DNA from: Scylla paramamosain
Lineage: Eukaryota > Arthropoda > Malacostraca > Decapoda > Portunidae
Length of the DNA stretch: 64,000 nt
Direction of reading: 5' to 3'
NCBI RefSeq assembly: GCF_035594125.1
Contig: NC_087152.1
Location: 12,782,501 to 12,846,500, forward strand
Shown here: piece by piece, positions 1 to 16,384 of the stretch
Position numbering within the stretch: the stretch's first letter is position 1
How the letters are laid out: each line of letters opens with the position of its first letter
Notes under the pieces: model-generated
Database searches by the model: none
Told to the model about the DNA's origin: nothing
Seen by the model: only the letters and a program-made list of their open reading frames with translations
Program-made: the position numbers and the translations under genes

Positions 1-1251
<1,251 letters not shown>

Positions 1252-1295
<44 letters not shown>
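1252..1295 (+). repeat. (GT)n, ~44 bp
   Basis: Pure GT repeat. Confidence 0.97.
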
Positions 1296-1296
<1 letters not shown>

Positions 1297-2037
1297 GCCT
1301 GAGTCAGTGTGCAGCCACGTCAGGAAACATTCCACACAGGGTCACACTCGTGAAAGTTTGACAACCGCTGCATAATGAAGGGGCCGCGGGCAGATCACTG
1401 ACAGATACTGACGAACACACGAATTCCTCACTGTTCAGCTGCTTAATTATAACGGACATCTAGATCGATCTCAAACGTGAGGGACACACGCAAGTGGGAG
1501 TGGAGAGAAATCACACCATATATTCACTGTGAAAATCTAGATTATAAAAAGAAAACTGGTTGACAGATGAAGATAGAAAGCATTACGGATTACTTAAGGA
1601 ACAAACTGCGCAAGGAATATTAGATGTCATAGTGAGCATTCAGTTCCCTTCAAGAGCAGTCATATAATAAAGGCAGGTATTACTTCTGAGTACCCTCCCT
1701 TCTTGGCACTCACGCACATCCCGTCAGTGTAACCCTGTGATTGCTATGGTTTTCATTTAGCTTAGTATGATTATTTGGGGAGAGTTTTGAGTATACTTTC
1801 GAAAAGCATCACTGACATCAAAATAAATGATGGAGTAGTTCAAATATTTAATACCAGCAGCTTTATATTTACTCAGTAACGGTCAAATAGTCAGTCACAT
1901 AGCAGGTGTCGTTGTGTCACTAGCGAACAAATCCTTTTATTCTTAAACATTTCAACATTCTACCTCGATTTCTTATAACAGCTGTTGTAGTTACTGGGAA
2001 TTTCGAGGGTGTTCAGAATTTTTAGTGTTAGTTTAGG
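1296..2037. other. Unique sequence upstream of the 56-codon ORF
   Basis: No frame or repeat stands out. The last 300 bp are AT-rich; no TATA box at a convincing distance was identified. Confidence 0.4.
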
Positions 2038-2208
2038 ATGGCGTCTGCATCACCAATGAAACACCCATGTGAACTCGACTATTCCTCTGTGGCTAATGAG
2101 AGAACAAAGCGTTTAAGAATACAGGCCGAGGAGTTAAGGCGCGCACCAATGGTCTCTCTAGGAATCAATCCGCGACCGAGGAGGCTGGTCAACAAGACAA
2201 GGAAATGA
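2038..2208 (+). CDS. Candidate small ORF, 56 codons, basic protein of unknown function
   Basis: An ATG in near-optimal context (A at -3, G at +4: AGGATGG) opens a 56-codon frame ending in TGA. The peptide begins MASASPMKHPCELDY, has a charged, helix-like middle (ANERTKRLRIQAEELRR) and ends with LGINPRPRRLVNKTRK. It is rich in Arg/Lys, with no signal peptide or membrane segment. Composition is balanced and not repeat-derived, unlike nearly all longer frames here. I do not recognise the family. It could be a complete small protein, a first exon, or chance. No good donor site was noticed before the stop. Confidence 0.33.
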   Translation: MASASPMKHPCELDYSSVANERTKRLRIQAEELRRAPMVSLGINPRPRRLVNKTRK

Positions 2209-2637
2209 TAACAATACATCAGCAGGTGTAATAACGCAGTGCTCCTTGACTCCGCCACGCTGTCGACACGTCACCACGACTAAATTAAGCACTGCAGATG
2301 GATGTTGATACGAGAGTTAATGGCAGTGAGGAGCAAGTCTCGCGTAATGAGATTCGTTCATAGCAACACGTCTGAACCTCTCGCAGACCTGCCTTCTAAA
2401 AATACAAGCTTACGTCGTCAATCTCAGCAGTGGTGACAAATTCCTGCAGCACTTCCGCAATGCTTGCCCATAAAGGTATTGTAATAAATCTTCCAGACTC
2501 ATATAAGTAACTTTACCCCGCTCACTGTAACGGCGAGACCAAATTCCTTAGTATTAATTATTTTGAGTAGGTGTGAGTAAGGGAACCAAAAATCTAGAGA
2601 CGACTAAACACATCAGCAACGACAATAACAAGAACAA

Positions 2638-2694
2638 GAACAGCAACAACAACAACAGCAAAAGCAAAAGCAGCAGCAACAACAACAACAACAC
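2638..2694 (+). repeat. CAA/CAG trinucleotide tract
   Basis: AACAGCAAC and CAACAACAA units with AAAGC interruptions. It would encode Gln/Asn but lies in no gene-like frame. Confidence 0.9.
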
Positions 2695-2788
2695 AAAGTT
2701 CATAAAGCATCATCCACACACGGAAACTGAAAGGGATCAGCAGTGAGTAAATTTGCAAGTGTTGTTCGTTAGAGATGGGTAGCTATCG

Positions 2789-3441
<653 letters not shown>

Positions 3442-3480
3442 ATGAAACGAATGTAAACTATGAAAGTAATGTATATCTTA
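3442..3480 (+). repeat. 39-bp exact direct repeat, left copy
   Basis: Begins ATGAAACGAATGTAAACTAT and is identical over 39 bp to 3737-3775. The two copies bracket the 152-bp TA tract. Confidence 0.95.
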
Positions 3481-3567
3481 TGTACCGTTTATGCTATTTT
3501 GATATAATTTATCTGTCTGATCTACATACTGTCTTTATACGCTATGTTTTATATAAATTCCTCGCCA

Positions 3568-3723
<156 letters not shown>

Positions 3724-3736
3724 GAGATACGAATAT

Positions 3737-3775
3737 ATGAAACGAATGTAAACTATGAAAGTAATGTATATCTTA
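3737..3775 (+). repeat. 39-bp exact direct repeat, right copy
   Basis: Identical to 3442-3480, offset by 295 bp. Exact identity beside an unstable TA tract suggests a recent slippage or duplication event, or an assembly duplication. Confidence 0.95.
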
Positions 3776-4187
3776 CGCTCTTTATGTACTTATATCTTAC
3801 AATACCACGTACTTCCATATACAAATTTACAACTGTAGATTTATGTATACATCAAGTTGTACAGCAGCTTTCTCAATCTTCATGCATCATCAAACATTGC
3901 AAATATAAATCTTTGCATGAAAATCATGAAACGAAGCCCCTTTGAACAAAGACTTTGAATCTTTATGTTAAATCTTGGTACTGCAAATTTTCATATAATG
4001 TGTGACAACAGAGAATCTTTCTATTTCATCATATTTATTTATTGATCTGTTTCTCTTGATATTCCCACTACAACAAATTTATCTTTCACATCAAGTCATA
4101 AGAGTCTTGATAACCTCGGACACCTAAAGACTCTTTCACAACAGTGAGTGGCGAAAAGAGACAACTTAATACATGTAGAAACAAAGC

Positions 4188-4188
<1 letters not shown>
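3776..4188. other. AT-rich unique sequence
   Basis: TATATC and AATCTTT words recur loosely after the TA tract. No gene seen. Confidence 0.45.
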
Positions 4189-4246
<58 letters not shown>

Positions 4247-4355
4247 AGTGGATAACATATTACAAGAATTTGATTTCACGCGCCAGGGCGGTCCGCCAGA
4301 TTGCAGCAAATACAGTGCGCGTTGAAGTGTCTGTCTCTCAATTTTCGAATAATTG

Positions 4356-4452
<97 letters not shown>

Positions 4453-4521
4453 GGATATTGATACAGATAGGAGGACAGATTGATTGACGAACAGAAAATG
4501 AACAGACAAACAAGTGGACGA

Positions 4522-4568
<47 letters not shown>

Positions 4569-4649
4569 AAGAATGTACTTTATTATTTGGTATGAAGCTT
4601 CCACTATTGTAAAAGTGTAATATATTGGCCATCTATCCGATTGTTAATT

Positions 4650-4719
<70 letters not shown>
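4189..4719 (+). repeat. Microsatellite cluster: CA, GA, CA, TC
   Basis: Four long tracts lie within 530 bp: (CA) 4189-4243, (GA) 4358-4449, (CA) 4524-4564 and (TC) 4653-4719. GA and TC are complementary, so the strand could fold. The short spacers are unique and show no coding signal. Confidence 0.97.
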
Positions 4720-4722
<3 letters not shown>

Positions 4723-5785
4723 GTACACGGTAATAATCAATGCACGGATGGATCAGAGGTGTTATCATAGCAAGCCTCACTAAGACAGCCTTGCATTACC
4801 GGGGGAACATTACAATAGTCAAGGAGTGCATAGGGGTTACGGGATAATGCAGCAGGGTACCAGTGCTCCAATAACAACCCGCACTCACTTTTACTGTGTT
4901 TCGCGTTTCCCCTCAACCTTGCATCCTCTGGTCTATTAGCAACCTAACAAAACAGCACTGATAAGATTCTCAGCAGATGGGAGGCCCTCGGTAAGTTGAG
5001 AGAAGATGCTAATTGCAGTAGATGTGAGTGCGACAAGTTATCGACTATTGGTCATAACGTTTGCCTGATGTAACTAGGGACTGCCGTGTATCTTTAAGAG
5101 TGTATCGGAAGAGAGGTGGCTGTGAAGTGGTCAGCGTGCTAGAGTTATTATCTTGCTGGCTAGTTTTCAGTAATTATGGAATGCCTGCAGGTACGCGTAC
5201 AAAGGGAGGCGGTGGCAAAGTGATCAGGTGACGAGACGAAGACACGAAACGATCGACTAGACTGAGACTAAAATTAGCAGTGTGGTAAAGCCCACACACT
5301 TTCTTCTGCTACTATCCTTCACCCCATTCTTTTCACCCCATCTCTCCATCTTTCTATTTCTTCTCCTCTACTTCACCCACCTTTTCTCTTGCGTGATCAG
5401 GGCACTAGAGTGTTGACCTCGGTGGCAAATTTACAGTATCTACTGAGTGTCTGCTTCACCAACTCTGTCGTACAATGCATCACGAATTTCGGGAACCACC
5501 ATAAAGGAAGTCACTTAGAATCCTTGTCTGTTCCATTACGTTAGGGGACGACCAGTCAAGCCTCCAGACACAAGCCCAGGCAGACCGACCATCCAATCTT
5601 TCAGGAACAAAGTCTACAGCGTAATAGGCCAGAGACGTAAACAGAAATAATATTATAGCCAAAATTGCTATTGGTGACATCAAAGCTTTCTTTTTCCTAG
5701 TTTAGCAATGTTGTAATGAGGCGTTTGATTGGACCCGGAATCAATATTTTCTCATTAAGTCTGTGTATTGCCATGGTCAATAAAA
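4720..5785. other. Unique sequence, no gene found
   Basis: About 1 kb of mixed composition. The 67-codon minus-strand frame at 5480-5683 begins with a hydrophobic stretch but has no other support. Confidence 0.45.
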
Positions 5786-5910
5786 TTGCCTATCTATTCA
5801 CCTACCTGCATCTATCTGCCTATCTATCTATTCATTTATCTACCTAACTACTTATCTATCTATCAATCTATCTACCTGTTTATCAATTTACCTACCTACC
5901 TATCTACTTA
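5786..5910 (+). repeat. Interrupted (CTAT)n tract
   Basis: CTATCTAT, CTACCTAC and TTATCTAC words alternate for about 120 bp, an aging tetranucleotide microsatellite. Confidence 0.85.
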
Positions 5911-6137
5911 TTCAGACGGTTGACTAATTGATCGATTGAATGACATGTCAGGCACCAAAAGAGAAGGGTCATATGGGTTGCCCTGAGAAAAGTTTTGATA
6001 AAAAGCATCATAACCTCTATTTTGTACCATCGTGTGCATAATTTCTGGTCAGTGTGTGGTAGGGACGCATTTACATAACTCTTTTTTCAAGGCAGGAAAA
6101 TACCACAACCACCACCAGATGAGATAATGGTATTGTG

Positions 6138-6318
6138 CCCCGTATTCATTTTCGCTTTGTTCTCTCTTCAGGACTATTTTCAAAGATCAGAGAGAGATAG
6201 AGTCGTGTTCTTATGAATGTCTTTCCTTTTGATGGTGTAGAATCCTTATGAAACTATCACTTGACTAAAGAAAAACACCCCAGAAAATTCCAAACAACGT
6301 TCACTTTAATCTGTTAAA
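6138..6318 (+). mobile_element. Family A inverted-repeat element (3'-truncated)
   Basis: The copy starts with CCCCGTATTC and runs through CGCTTTGTTCTCTC, GACTATTTTCAAAGATCA and GTGTAGAATCCTTATGAAAC to CACTTTAATCTGTTAAA. It aligns with the left three quarters of family A and lacks the right inverted repeat. Confidence 0.65.
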
Positions 6319-6599
6319 TATAATAGTTAGGATGACGAAATATTTACGAATACACTAAATGTTTCATTCATCATCATTCAGTATCAAAAAAATGCATGGC
6401 AAACGACAACAAACAGTCGCAGAACTTTCCTGATTACGTAACTCGATACAAACTGCAACCACTTTACGCAGACTGGGAGCGTATCGGGCCTGAGATGGAT
6501 GGAAGGCACGGAAGTGTGAGAGAATATTGGTCTTCACTCAAATTCATTCTCAACAACCACAATACCGAGCAGAACACAAATATGTCTCATCGCTTCTCT

Positions 6600-7265
6600 A
6601 CACATTCACATTTTTAGCACAACACGTCATCTTATTAAACTCCCATACTCTTGCACGGGCTTTTAGTGCACAAAGAGGTAGGAGGAAGACAAGGTGGAAG
6701 AGAAAAGTATGTGGGTGTTGGATTCTAAACTGTACATTCTCTTTTCTAACACACCACATCACTTAATTCAACTCCCATACACGCGCACGGCATTTTAACG
6801 CACATAGAAGAAAGAGAAGGAGGAAGTGAAAAGAATGAGGGTGTTGGATCCCCACACTTACACACTCATCTTCTTTCTAGTACACTACACCACTTTATCC
6901 ACTTCCCACACACGTGCGCGTCCTTTTAATGCACAACGGAGGAAGCGAAAGAGGAAAGGGGAAAAAATGAGAGCATCACACCCAAAATTACAGATTCACT
7001 TTCCTCCTAGTACAGGTTTAGAATACCACATCACTTCATTCAGGCCCCATTCACGTGCACGGCCTTCTAACGTACTAAGGAGGAAGATGAGAAGGAGGAA
7101 GGAAAAAATTAGGGCATCACATTCTATACTTGACATTCCCCTTCCTAGTACACCAGATCACTTCATTCAACTTCCATACACGTGCACGCCCTCTTACGTA
7201 AACAGGAGGAGGAGGAGGCGGAGGAGGAGGAAGGGAAAAGAAAGAGAGCGTCGCATCCCGTAATC
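6600..7265 (+). repeat. Degenerate ~130-bp satellite, 5 units
   Basis: The anchor CTCCCATAC-CGTGCACGG recurs at about 6641, 6773, 6903, 7045 and 7172. Each unit also has a CACATCACTTxATTCA block and a purine-rich AGGAGGAAG block. A 145-codon frame (6826-7263) stays open across several units but looks like repeat translation rather than a gene. The last unit's purine block has expanded to GGAGGAGGAGG. Confidence 0.85.
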
Positions 7266-7580
7266 TGATCCAGCATCTCATCTGGGCGCCGTCGTCTTCC
7301 GCCCGTTGTCTCCACACCTGCACAATCATCGTTAGGCTACACGGTGCAGAGTCAGCCAATAGCATCAAAGCGACTCCTAATCTTCCTCTTCCTCATTCTG
7401 ATCCCCCTCACACAGCGATTTCTCCCTCTCACGTATTCCTCATCCTCCTCTCGCCCTGCTCCCTGCTCTCCTCCGCTCTTCCACCCCGTTCTTCTCCACG
7501 ACAATCCAATTAATGCAAACTTTCCTGTAATGAACCGAGTCGAGGTCCGGATGAGGCTCACTGCTCCGACCCTGAACTAA

Positions 7581-7582
<2 letters not shown>

Positions 7583-7636
<54 letters not shown>

Positions 7637-7695
7637 GGGAGGGTTTTGCTATGTTATTGTCATTCCACAACACTCAGACTAAGTTAGCAGAGTTA

Positions 7696-7734
<39 letters not shown>
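7583..7734 (+). repeat. (TC)n 7583-7631 and (GT)n 7699-7734
   Basis: Two pure dinucleotide tracts separated by 67 bp of unique sequence. Confidence 0.97.
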
Positions 7735-7735
<1 letters not shown>

Positions 7736-7799
7736 TCTGGTCAAGTCAAGCCTAATATAACACTATTTTTATAAGATAGTGTCAAGTATATATCTTTTT

Positions 7800-7801
<2 letters not shown>

Positions 7802-7891
<90 letters not shown>

Positions 7892-8038
7892 AAACACATA
7901 ACCCTGCAGTGTATTAAAAATAAAACAAAACGAAACAAAACACACAAACACATACACAAAACCACTTCAGGTCACACCAACCAACGAACACTCCCCCCAC
8001 TTTCAAAACTACCACAACAATAAATTTGAACACCCCTC

Positions 8039-8089
<51 letters not shown>

Positions 8090-8102
8090 AAAAAAAAAAA
8101 AA
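7802..8102 (+). repeat. (TC)n 7802-7887, (CA)n 8042-8087, poly-A 8089-8102
   Basis: TC then CA tracts with an AAACAAAACA-rich spacer; the CA tract ends in C, G and a 14-A run. Confidence 0.96.
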
Positions 8103-8234
8103 TCAAAGGGGTATCAAATCTGAACTGAACTGTTGGGGACTTACGCGACAGTAACGAAACCCATTCCCTACCCTTCCCTCCATCACGCCCTCCTCCTCCC
8201 TCACTCCCTCCCCATCTTCCCACACCCCAAGCAC

Positions 8235-8273
8235 TACCACCACCACCACCACCACCACCACCACCACCACCTC
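8235..8273 (+). repeat. (CAC)n
   Basis: Thirteen CAC-type units, preceded by a C/T-rich stretch (8161-8230). Confidence 0.96.
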
Positions 8274-8537
8274 CACCCAGCCCGAGGAAGGGAACATTAC
8301 CATAACAAAAGAGGGGAAAAAGACCACCAGGTAATCTTAAATGGCCGACCATTCTAGGCTGCACGCGCGCCACTTTTTCAGAGCCGCGGTTGGGTTGGAA
8401 ATAATTCTTTTTCATGGGTCCTTTTTTCTATTGCTGGTGAATAAACAAGGAGGCTTTGTAATAATATGTGTGTGGAGAGGAGCGAGGGAACGACGGGAGA
8501 GGAGAAGGAACGAGACGAGGGGAGAGTTAAGAGAAAC

Positions 8538-8542
<5 letters not shown>

Positions 8543-8624
<82 letters not shown>
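8543..8624 (+). repeat. (GA)n, ~82 bp
   Basis: Pure GA preceded by GAGACGAG-type degenerate purine sequence. Confidence 0.97.
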
Positions 8625-8628
<4 letters not shown>

Positions 8629-9484
8629 TGAAGTAAGGTACACAAGCGAACTGAATGTCAAAAATGAAAGTGCAGATAAATTTTGAAGCCGAAATAAACA
8701 CAGAAAAAAAAAACAAAACAGACAGACATACTCGTATATATGGAAAGGAGCAGGAAGACAGGCAGGTATAAATAAACTACAAACAAATAAAAAAGACAGA
8801 AAGCTAGACAGATAGACAGACAGACAGACAGAGAGAGAGGGAGAGAGAGACAGACAGATGAAGGGCCAAGGTTAAAACAAACAGCATAAAAGGTTAGTCC
8901 TCTCAGCTTTCTCCTCTGCCAATTTGCCTTCTCTTCATCTATTCTCTTTTGTTCCTCTGCTTCCTCTCATGTCTCTGTCTCGTTCAGTTTGCCTCGATTT
9001 TCGTTCTTCCCTCCCGTGCTTGACTTGATATTCCGCCTTCCATGATCTGTTATTTTTATCTTAAAGTGGAAAGCTTATAACACGTCGATGCCATGTGATA
9101 AAGATAACAAAATGAGAATAATGACTCCCTTCACGAACCATAACTTCTTTTATTTTTGTGACGTTATTTGTCCGTCAGGTATCTGTTAAGTAGACCTTAG
9201 GATGGTAAAAGGAGGAATGGTGGAAGAGGAACTAACAGATGAAGAGTTGAGGAGTTTGCAGTGTCGTGAAATAGAGAGGTGACAGACAGAGGTGAGTGGG
9301 CGAGAGGAGTTGGTTGGGGGACATTTTTGGCTTGTTGTGGAATTATAAACTGATAATGACAATGATGATAATGATGATGATGGTGATGATGGTGATCTGC
9401 TTTTCAATATCGTTATTATCCCTTACAGTCAGTACCCCCGTCATCCAGCGCACCTCAATTTCAGCTAAAAGCCATAACCGGCAT
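8625..9484. other. Unique sequence with CAGA and TGATGA cryptic repeats
   Basis: GACAGACAGAGAGAGAG at 8812-8862 and (GAT)n at 9356-9395 are the only structured parts. Confidence 0.5.
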
Positions 9485-9690
9485 GTTTAAACGCTTTGTT
9501 TTCTCATTAGGATAATTTTCAAAGGTCACAGTGATGATTAGTCGGGTTCTCATGTTTTTTTTTTTTTTTCCAACTGATGATATAAAGTCCTTATTGACTT
9601 AATCACTAAGATCATGAAAATATACTTGAAAATCCGAATAGTCTCCACATGGGAGCAGCGAAACGAAGCCCCGAAACGTTTGAGAAAGCA
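9485..9690 (+). mobile_element. Family A inverted-repeat element
   Basis: Both ends are recognisable: GTTTAAACGCTTTGTTTTCTC on the left in part, and CCGAAACGTTTGAGAA on the right. The core TTTTCAAAGGTCACAGTGATG is close to the family consensus. A poly-T run (9555-9569) has expanded inside. Confidence 0.7.

Positions 9691-11840
<2,150 letters not shown>

Positions 11841-11923
<83 letters not shown>
11841..11923 (+). repeat. (GA)n, ~83 bp
   Basis: Pure GA repeat. Confidence 0.97.
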
Positions 11924-11927
<4 letters not shown>

Positions 11928-12061
11928 TGGATGGGCACGTACTCACTCCAATCTTGCTCATTTATCGAAGTTTAGCGCCAGACGTCGATGGGAGAAGCGA
12001 AATGAAGATATATTTATTACCTACTCTCTCTAACCCCTCTCCACCGCCATCTTCCCCCCTC

Positions 12062-12063
<2 letters not shown>

Positions 12064-12107
<44 letters not shown>
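12064..12107 (+). repeat. (CA)n, ~44 bp
   Basis: Pure CA repeat that passes into CAGCCAGCCAGCC. Confidence 0.97.
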
Positions 12108-12108
<1 letters not shown>

Positions 12109-12462
12109 CCAGCCAGCCGGTTAGTCGTGAGGTGCATCTAACAGCAGCATTCCACAATAGTTCCTTCGTAGACATCCTGCACTTCTGCCACAATCTGCAT
12201 ACGTGATGAGGGTGAGACTGTCAGGGAACAATTGACAGCCATCAAGGGGGGACGTGGAGGCAGGGAGGGAGGGTGTGGGGGAGGAGGCAGCGGATCACGA
12301 GAGGGAGGGTGGCGGGGAGTGGACAGGAATAGAAGGGAAGGCAAGATAAAAGGACAGAAGGAAAGGGGGAGAGGAAATGGTATGGAAATTTATCACAGTG
12401 TTCCTCTTCGTATCCCCCTGGCATTAAGCAGGGGTTTTCAGGGGTACTTACGTCTGTTTTGT

Positions 12463-13199
<737 letters not shown>

Positions 13200-13860
13200 A
13201 CAAAGAAAGGTGTGATGGAAGAAACACGGAAGCCTCAGATAAAAGAATGGATGAGGGAAGGAAACGAAAACCTATGATAGAAAAAAAAGTGTGACGATAA
13301 AAGGTTCGTAAAGAAAAAAAGGCGAAATTGTAAGATGAGGAAAAATGAAATAAAAAAAGTGTTGGTGAAAAAACATGTCACGAGGATCTGATGAAAGAAA
13401 TGAAGGAAAGGTAAAAGCGAAACCCTAGTAAAAAAAAAAAAAATGGGAGGGAGGAAAAACAAAAACCTGATAAACTAAAAAAAAAAACTGATAAAAACAA
13501 AGGAAAGAAAAACAAAAAAAATGATAAAAGTAAAAAAAAAAGACAAAAAAGGAGGGTGATCAAACAAAAAACAAAACAAAAAAGATATGACAAAAAGTAT
13601 GATGGAGGAAAAACGAAAATGTGTGATGAAAAAAAGTCTGAGAGTGAAAAAGGAAAAAAAAGGGAACATGAGATAGATAGAAAATTGTGAAGAAAAAGAC
13701 GAAACCATGAAGAAAAGTTACGAGAAGAAAAACAAAATACAAGTCAAAGGAAAAACTAAAACTAAGGAAAAAACGAAAAAGAAGAGATGAAAAAAAAAAA
13801 CCGGAATGCAGAGAAAACGAAAAGATGAAGAAATGAACTCTTCTACTTCCTCCACTTCCT
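13200..13860 (+). repeat. A-rich degenerate repeat (GATGAAAAAAAGT / GAAAAACGAAAA motifs)
   Basis: Some 660 bp of nearly pure purine on the plus strand, built from shifting copies of GATGAAA, GAAAAACGAAAAC and TGATAAA. T-rich frames on the other strand are low-complexity Phe/Ser/Leu strings and are not genes. Confidence 0.75.
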
Positions 13861-14059
13861 CTCTTCGTGCTCTTCATTAAAACTTCCGCGCAGGTCGTCC
13901 CCAGGTAAAGGCAGGTGCCAATTTGATTAATGGAGTTAATTTGTTATTCAGGGTGTGGATATGAGTCGGTCTGTCTGTCTGTGTGCGACATTCCGTCTTG
14001 TCTTCCTCGTCGTGTGGCTTCTGACGGCGCTTGACTCACCCTTTGTTTCTTTGTTATGT

Positions 14060-14337
14060 GTATCAGTGCGTGCGTTTCCTGTTGTGTCTACTTCGTAATG
14101 GCCTTCCTTTTTACTTCGTCTGTGAGTGTCTGCTTTTTTTTTTTTTTTTTTTTTTTTCAAGTGCGCCAAAGTGGTTATTTATTTATGTGATTTTGTTATA
14201 TGCGTTGCTTTGATTAAGTGACTGTGTGTATTTCGTGTTTCTGTCCACCTGATAATGAGCTTCCTTATTTACCTGTCTGTTAGTGTCCATGTTTTAGTGG
14301 TTATCTATTTATTTACTCGTTTATTTTTTCATGTTTT
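14060..14337 (+). repeat. T/G-rich degenerate duplication
   Basis: Two related segments, about 14070 and 14240, share CGTxTTTCxTGT, AATGxxCTTCCTTxTTxAC and CTGTxAGTGTC, then GTGGTTATxTATTTAT. A third weak echo (TGTTTGTTAGTCTTAGTGCG) lies at 14450. Confidence 0.5.
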
Positions 14338-14441
14338 TTTTTTTTTTTTTTTTTATGTAGGAGGGGCACCAGGCATGTAGGCCAAGGGCAACAAAAATCC
14401 ATTAATAAAAAAAAACCCACTGAGATGCCAGTTTGTTATAT
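14338..14441 (-). repeat. Possible retroelement end (poly-T on plus strand)
   Basis: A run of about 21 T is followed by ATGTAGGAGGGGCACC, GGCCAAGGGCAACAAAAATC and CCCACTGAGATGCCAG. A sharp homopolymer edge joined to a non-repetitive, GC-balanced segment resembles the poly-A end of a minus-strand retroposon. No second copy was found here, so the class is unproven. Confidence 0.35.
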
Positions 14442-14526
14442 CTGTTCTGCTGTTTGTTAGTCTTAGTGCGCGTGTTTCGTGGTCAACAGATCAATCAATT
14501 ACTCAATAAATCAATCTCTATAATAT

Positions 14527-14585
14527 AGAGGACGTTGAGGTACTGGCATGATATATTATATCATGCCAGTACCTCAACGTCCTCT
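14527..14585. repeat. Perfect palindrome, 29-bp arms, 1-base centre
   Basis: The left arm starts AGAGGACGTTGAGGTACTGG and the right arm is its exact reverse complement, separated by one T at 14556. A smaller palindrome, CTCTATA-A-TATAGAG, overlaps the left arm at 14516-14530. Such a structure can extrude as a cruciform. It may also be a fold-back artefact of sequencing or assembly. Confidence 0.95.
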
Positions 14586-14793
14586 TCTGATACCTATCAT
14601 ATTTCGAAAGTTTGTGACCAATAAATCTCATTACGTATTTATCCACTACGCACTTATTATGTCCATCTCCTATTGATCTTGTTGGTGTACTTTTCACCTG
14701 CTGTCTGTCCACATTCACACGACCACTGGCAACGCGAGAGTACGCCGGGGAAAGAGCGCGGAGAGTGGAAAGCTGCTGGCTGGGGACGCGGCG

Positions 14794-15031
14794 ATGGACC
14801 CACTCACCTACGCCACTGGGCTCCTCGGGCTGCAGATCCCACGCAGAAATCCTCTCCTTTCTCGGTCAACTTTTGGTGGGATGGATAAAATTCCCCGAGG
14901 CCAGAAGCTTTGCGCGCATTCCCTTTGTCTCACCACTTTTGAGCTGTCCTTAGCCGGCGCGATCCCAACTTCCCGGGAAATGATCCGCATGGCCTCACGG
15001 ACACACCTGACCCTCACACCTACGAGACCAG
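14794..15031 (+). CDS. Candidate 5' exon in a CpG-rich island
   Basis: An ATG with G at -3 and +4 (GCGATGG) starts MDPLTYATGLLGLQIPRRN. The frame stays open for 79 codons to a good donor, CAG|GTAATT, after 15031. The stretch from about 14720 is distinctly GC- and CpG-rich against AT-rich flanks, as at some promoters and first exons. No domain is recognisable and the peptide could be chance. Confidence 0.18.
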
Positions 15032-15453
15032 GTAATTGATCTCTTAATGAGCCCTATTACCCTCCCTGTGATGCCCTTTGATCCTGTTAAATATATGATT
15101 ATAAAAGGAGTCAGTTCGTAAAATCATCTCGTTAAGCGTGTGATGTGTAATGATTTTAAGCTTAAACTGTTTGATGCTGTGTTTGCGAGACTTTTTTCAT
15201 TAATTAAGATTTTAGATGAATGCCTTCGGTTAATAGTATTCATATCCATATTACAGCAATATGGCAGGACCAGAAGCGCGTTCAATATACAAAGAGACAA
15301 AGAGGAAAAATGTTGTTGCACTTAAGTACCAAGAACACGCATTATATTGAAGGAATCCGTGACAAGGCAAACACACTATTCTGTCAGATAATTTCACGCA
15401 CATAATCCACAACACCTGATCAACTCCGGGCAGGTTAACAGTGTCTATGGTGA

Positions 15454-15522
15454 CTTTAGGGGCTGCCACGTGTAGGGCTGATGGTTTCTTGCAGCTTCCC
15501 TTATTTTCCTATGTTCCTATTA
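15454..15522 (+). mobile_element. CR1/L2-like LINE 3'-tail fragment
   Basis: A second plus-strand copy of the LINE 3' UTR: GGGGCTGCCACGTGTAGGG, GATGGTTTCTTGCAGCTTCCC, then TTTTCCTATGTTCCTATT. It matches 20315-20384 with scattered substitutions and a decayed terminal repeat. No coding sequence precedes it, so this is an extremely 5'-truncated insertion. Confidence 0.8.
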
Positions 15523-16005
15523 ATTAATACATTACTAACATAACTACTAGTACGTATATTTACTGATTTTTAAGCCACTGTTTGCTGTAAAATTCTCAAG
15601 TGAAATCAAATGTAAGTCTAGAATATCATGGTAAGTCTAGAATAGTTCATGGATAGGTTTAAATTTCCTGGTGCCTGTTTTCTTTCAGTCATTAGCAAAG
15701 TCGAATGTTAAGAAGCTAAGGGGGAAAAAAAGATATCTTGGATGCAGCAACACGCCTGGTACCCGTACAGTGGGGAAAAATTTTGTTGCCTTGTATTCTT
15801 ATTTTAGTTCTTTTTAGGTGAGTGTTGTTGGTGATCATTGTTGCGTAATTTTTTTTCCCCACTCCTGTTTCAGAATTATGTTGGGTGGTATTCCAAGTTG
15901 ATTTTATTGTTTGGCGAGATACGTAACCCTCCACATTTTATCCCCTTTTCTTCATTTACATATTCATTTTTTCCTTTCTTTCTTCCTTTCGTTGTTATTG
16001 TTATT

Positions 16006-16051
16006 GCTGTTGTTGTTGTTGTTGTCGTCGTCGTTGTTGTTGTTGTTGTTG
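16006..16051 (+). repeat. (GTT)n/(GTC)n tract
   Basis: GTTGTT passes to GTCGTCGTC and back; poly-Val/poly-Cys frames result. Confidence 0.92.
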
Positions 16052-16233
16052 CCATTCTTCCGTTTTAAATGACTCAGGTGTTTCGTAACAAAATAAATGG
16101 GAAATGGTGAGAACGCAATAAAGTATAAAGGCAGGTCTGCAGCATACCAGTTATTTACGTGACTGCCCTACCCTGTTTTTTTACACTCAGGAATAATTGC
16201 ATCCCGGTGTATCAACTCACTTTATTGTCTACC

Positions 16234-16237
16234 AGAG

Positions 16238-16317
<80 letters not shown>

Positions 16318-16384
16318 CATGGGTGAAATAATTACCCTTACTAAAGTACTAATAAACTTCTTTCCTTTCAAGACTTGCTAATAT

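Larger units (their letters stand above)
15032..16233. other. AT-rich unique sequence around a LINE tail
   Basis: Apart from the LINE tail (15454-15522) and the GTT tract, a short direct repeat TAAGTCTAGAATA occurs at 15613 and 15632. No gene seen. Confidence 0.45.

Noticed and set aside
4189..4719. Regularly spaced repeats that might suggest a CRISPR array
   Set aside because: They are dinucleotide microsatellites in a eukaryotic context, with no 25-40 bp repeat-spacer periodicity.
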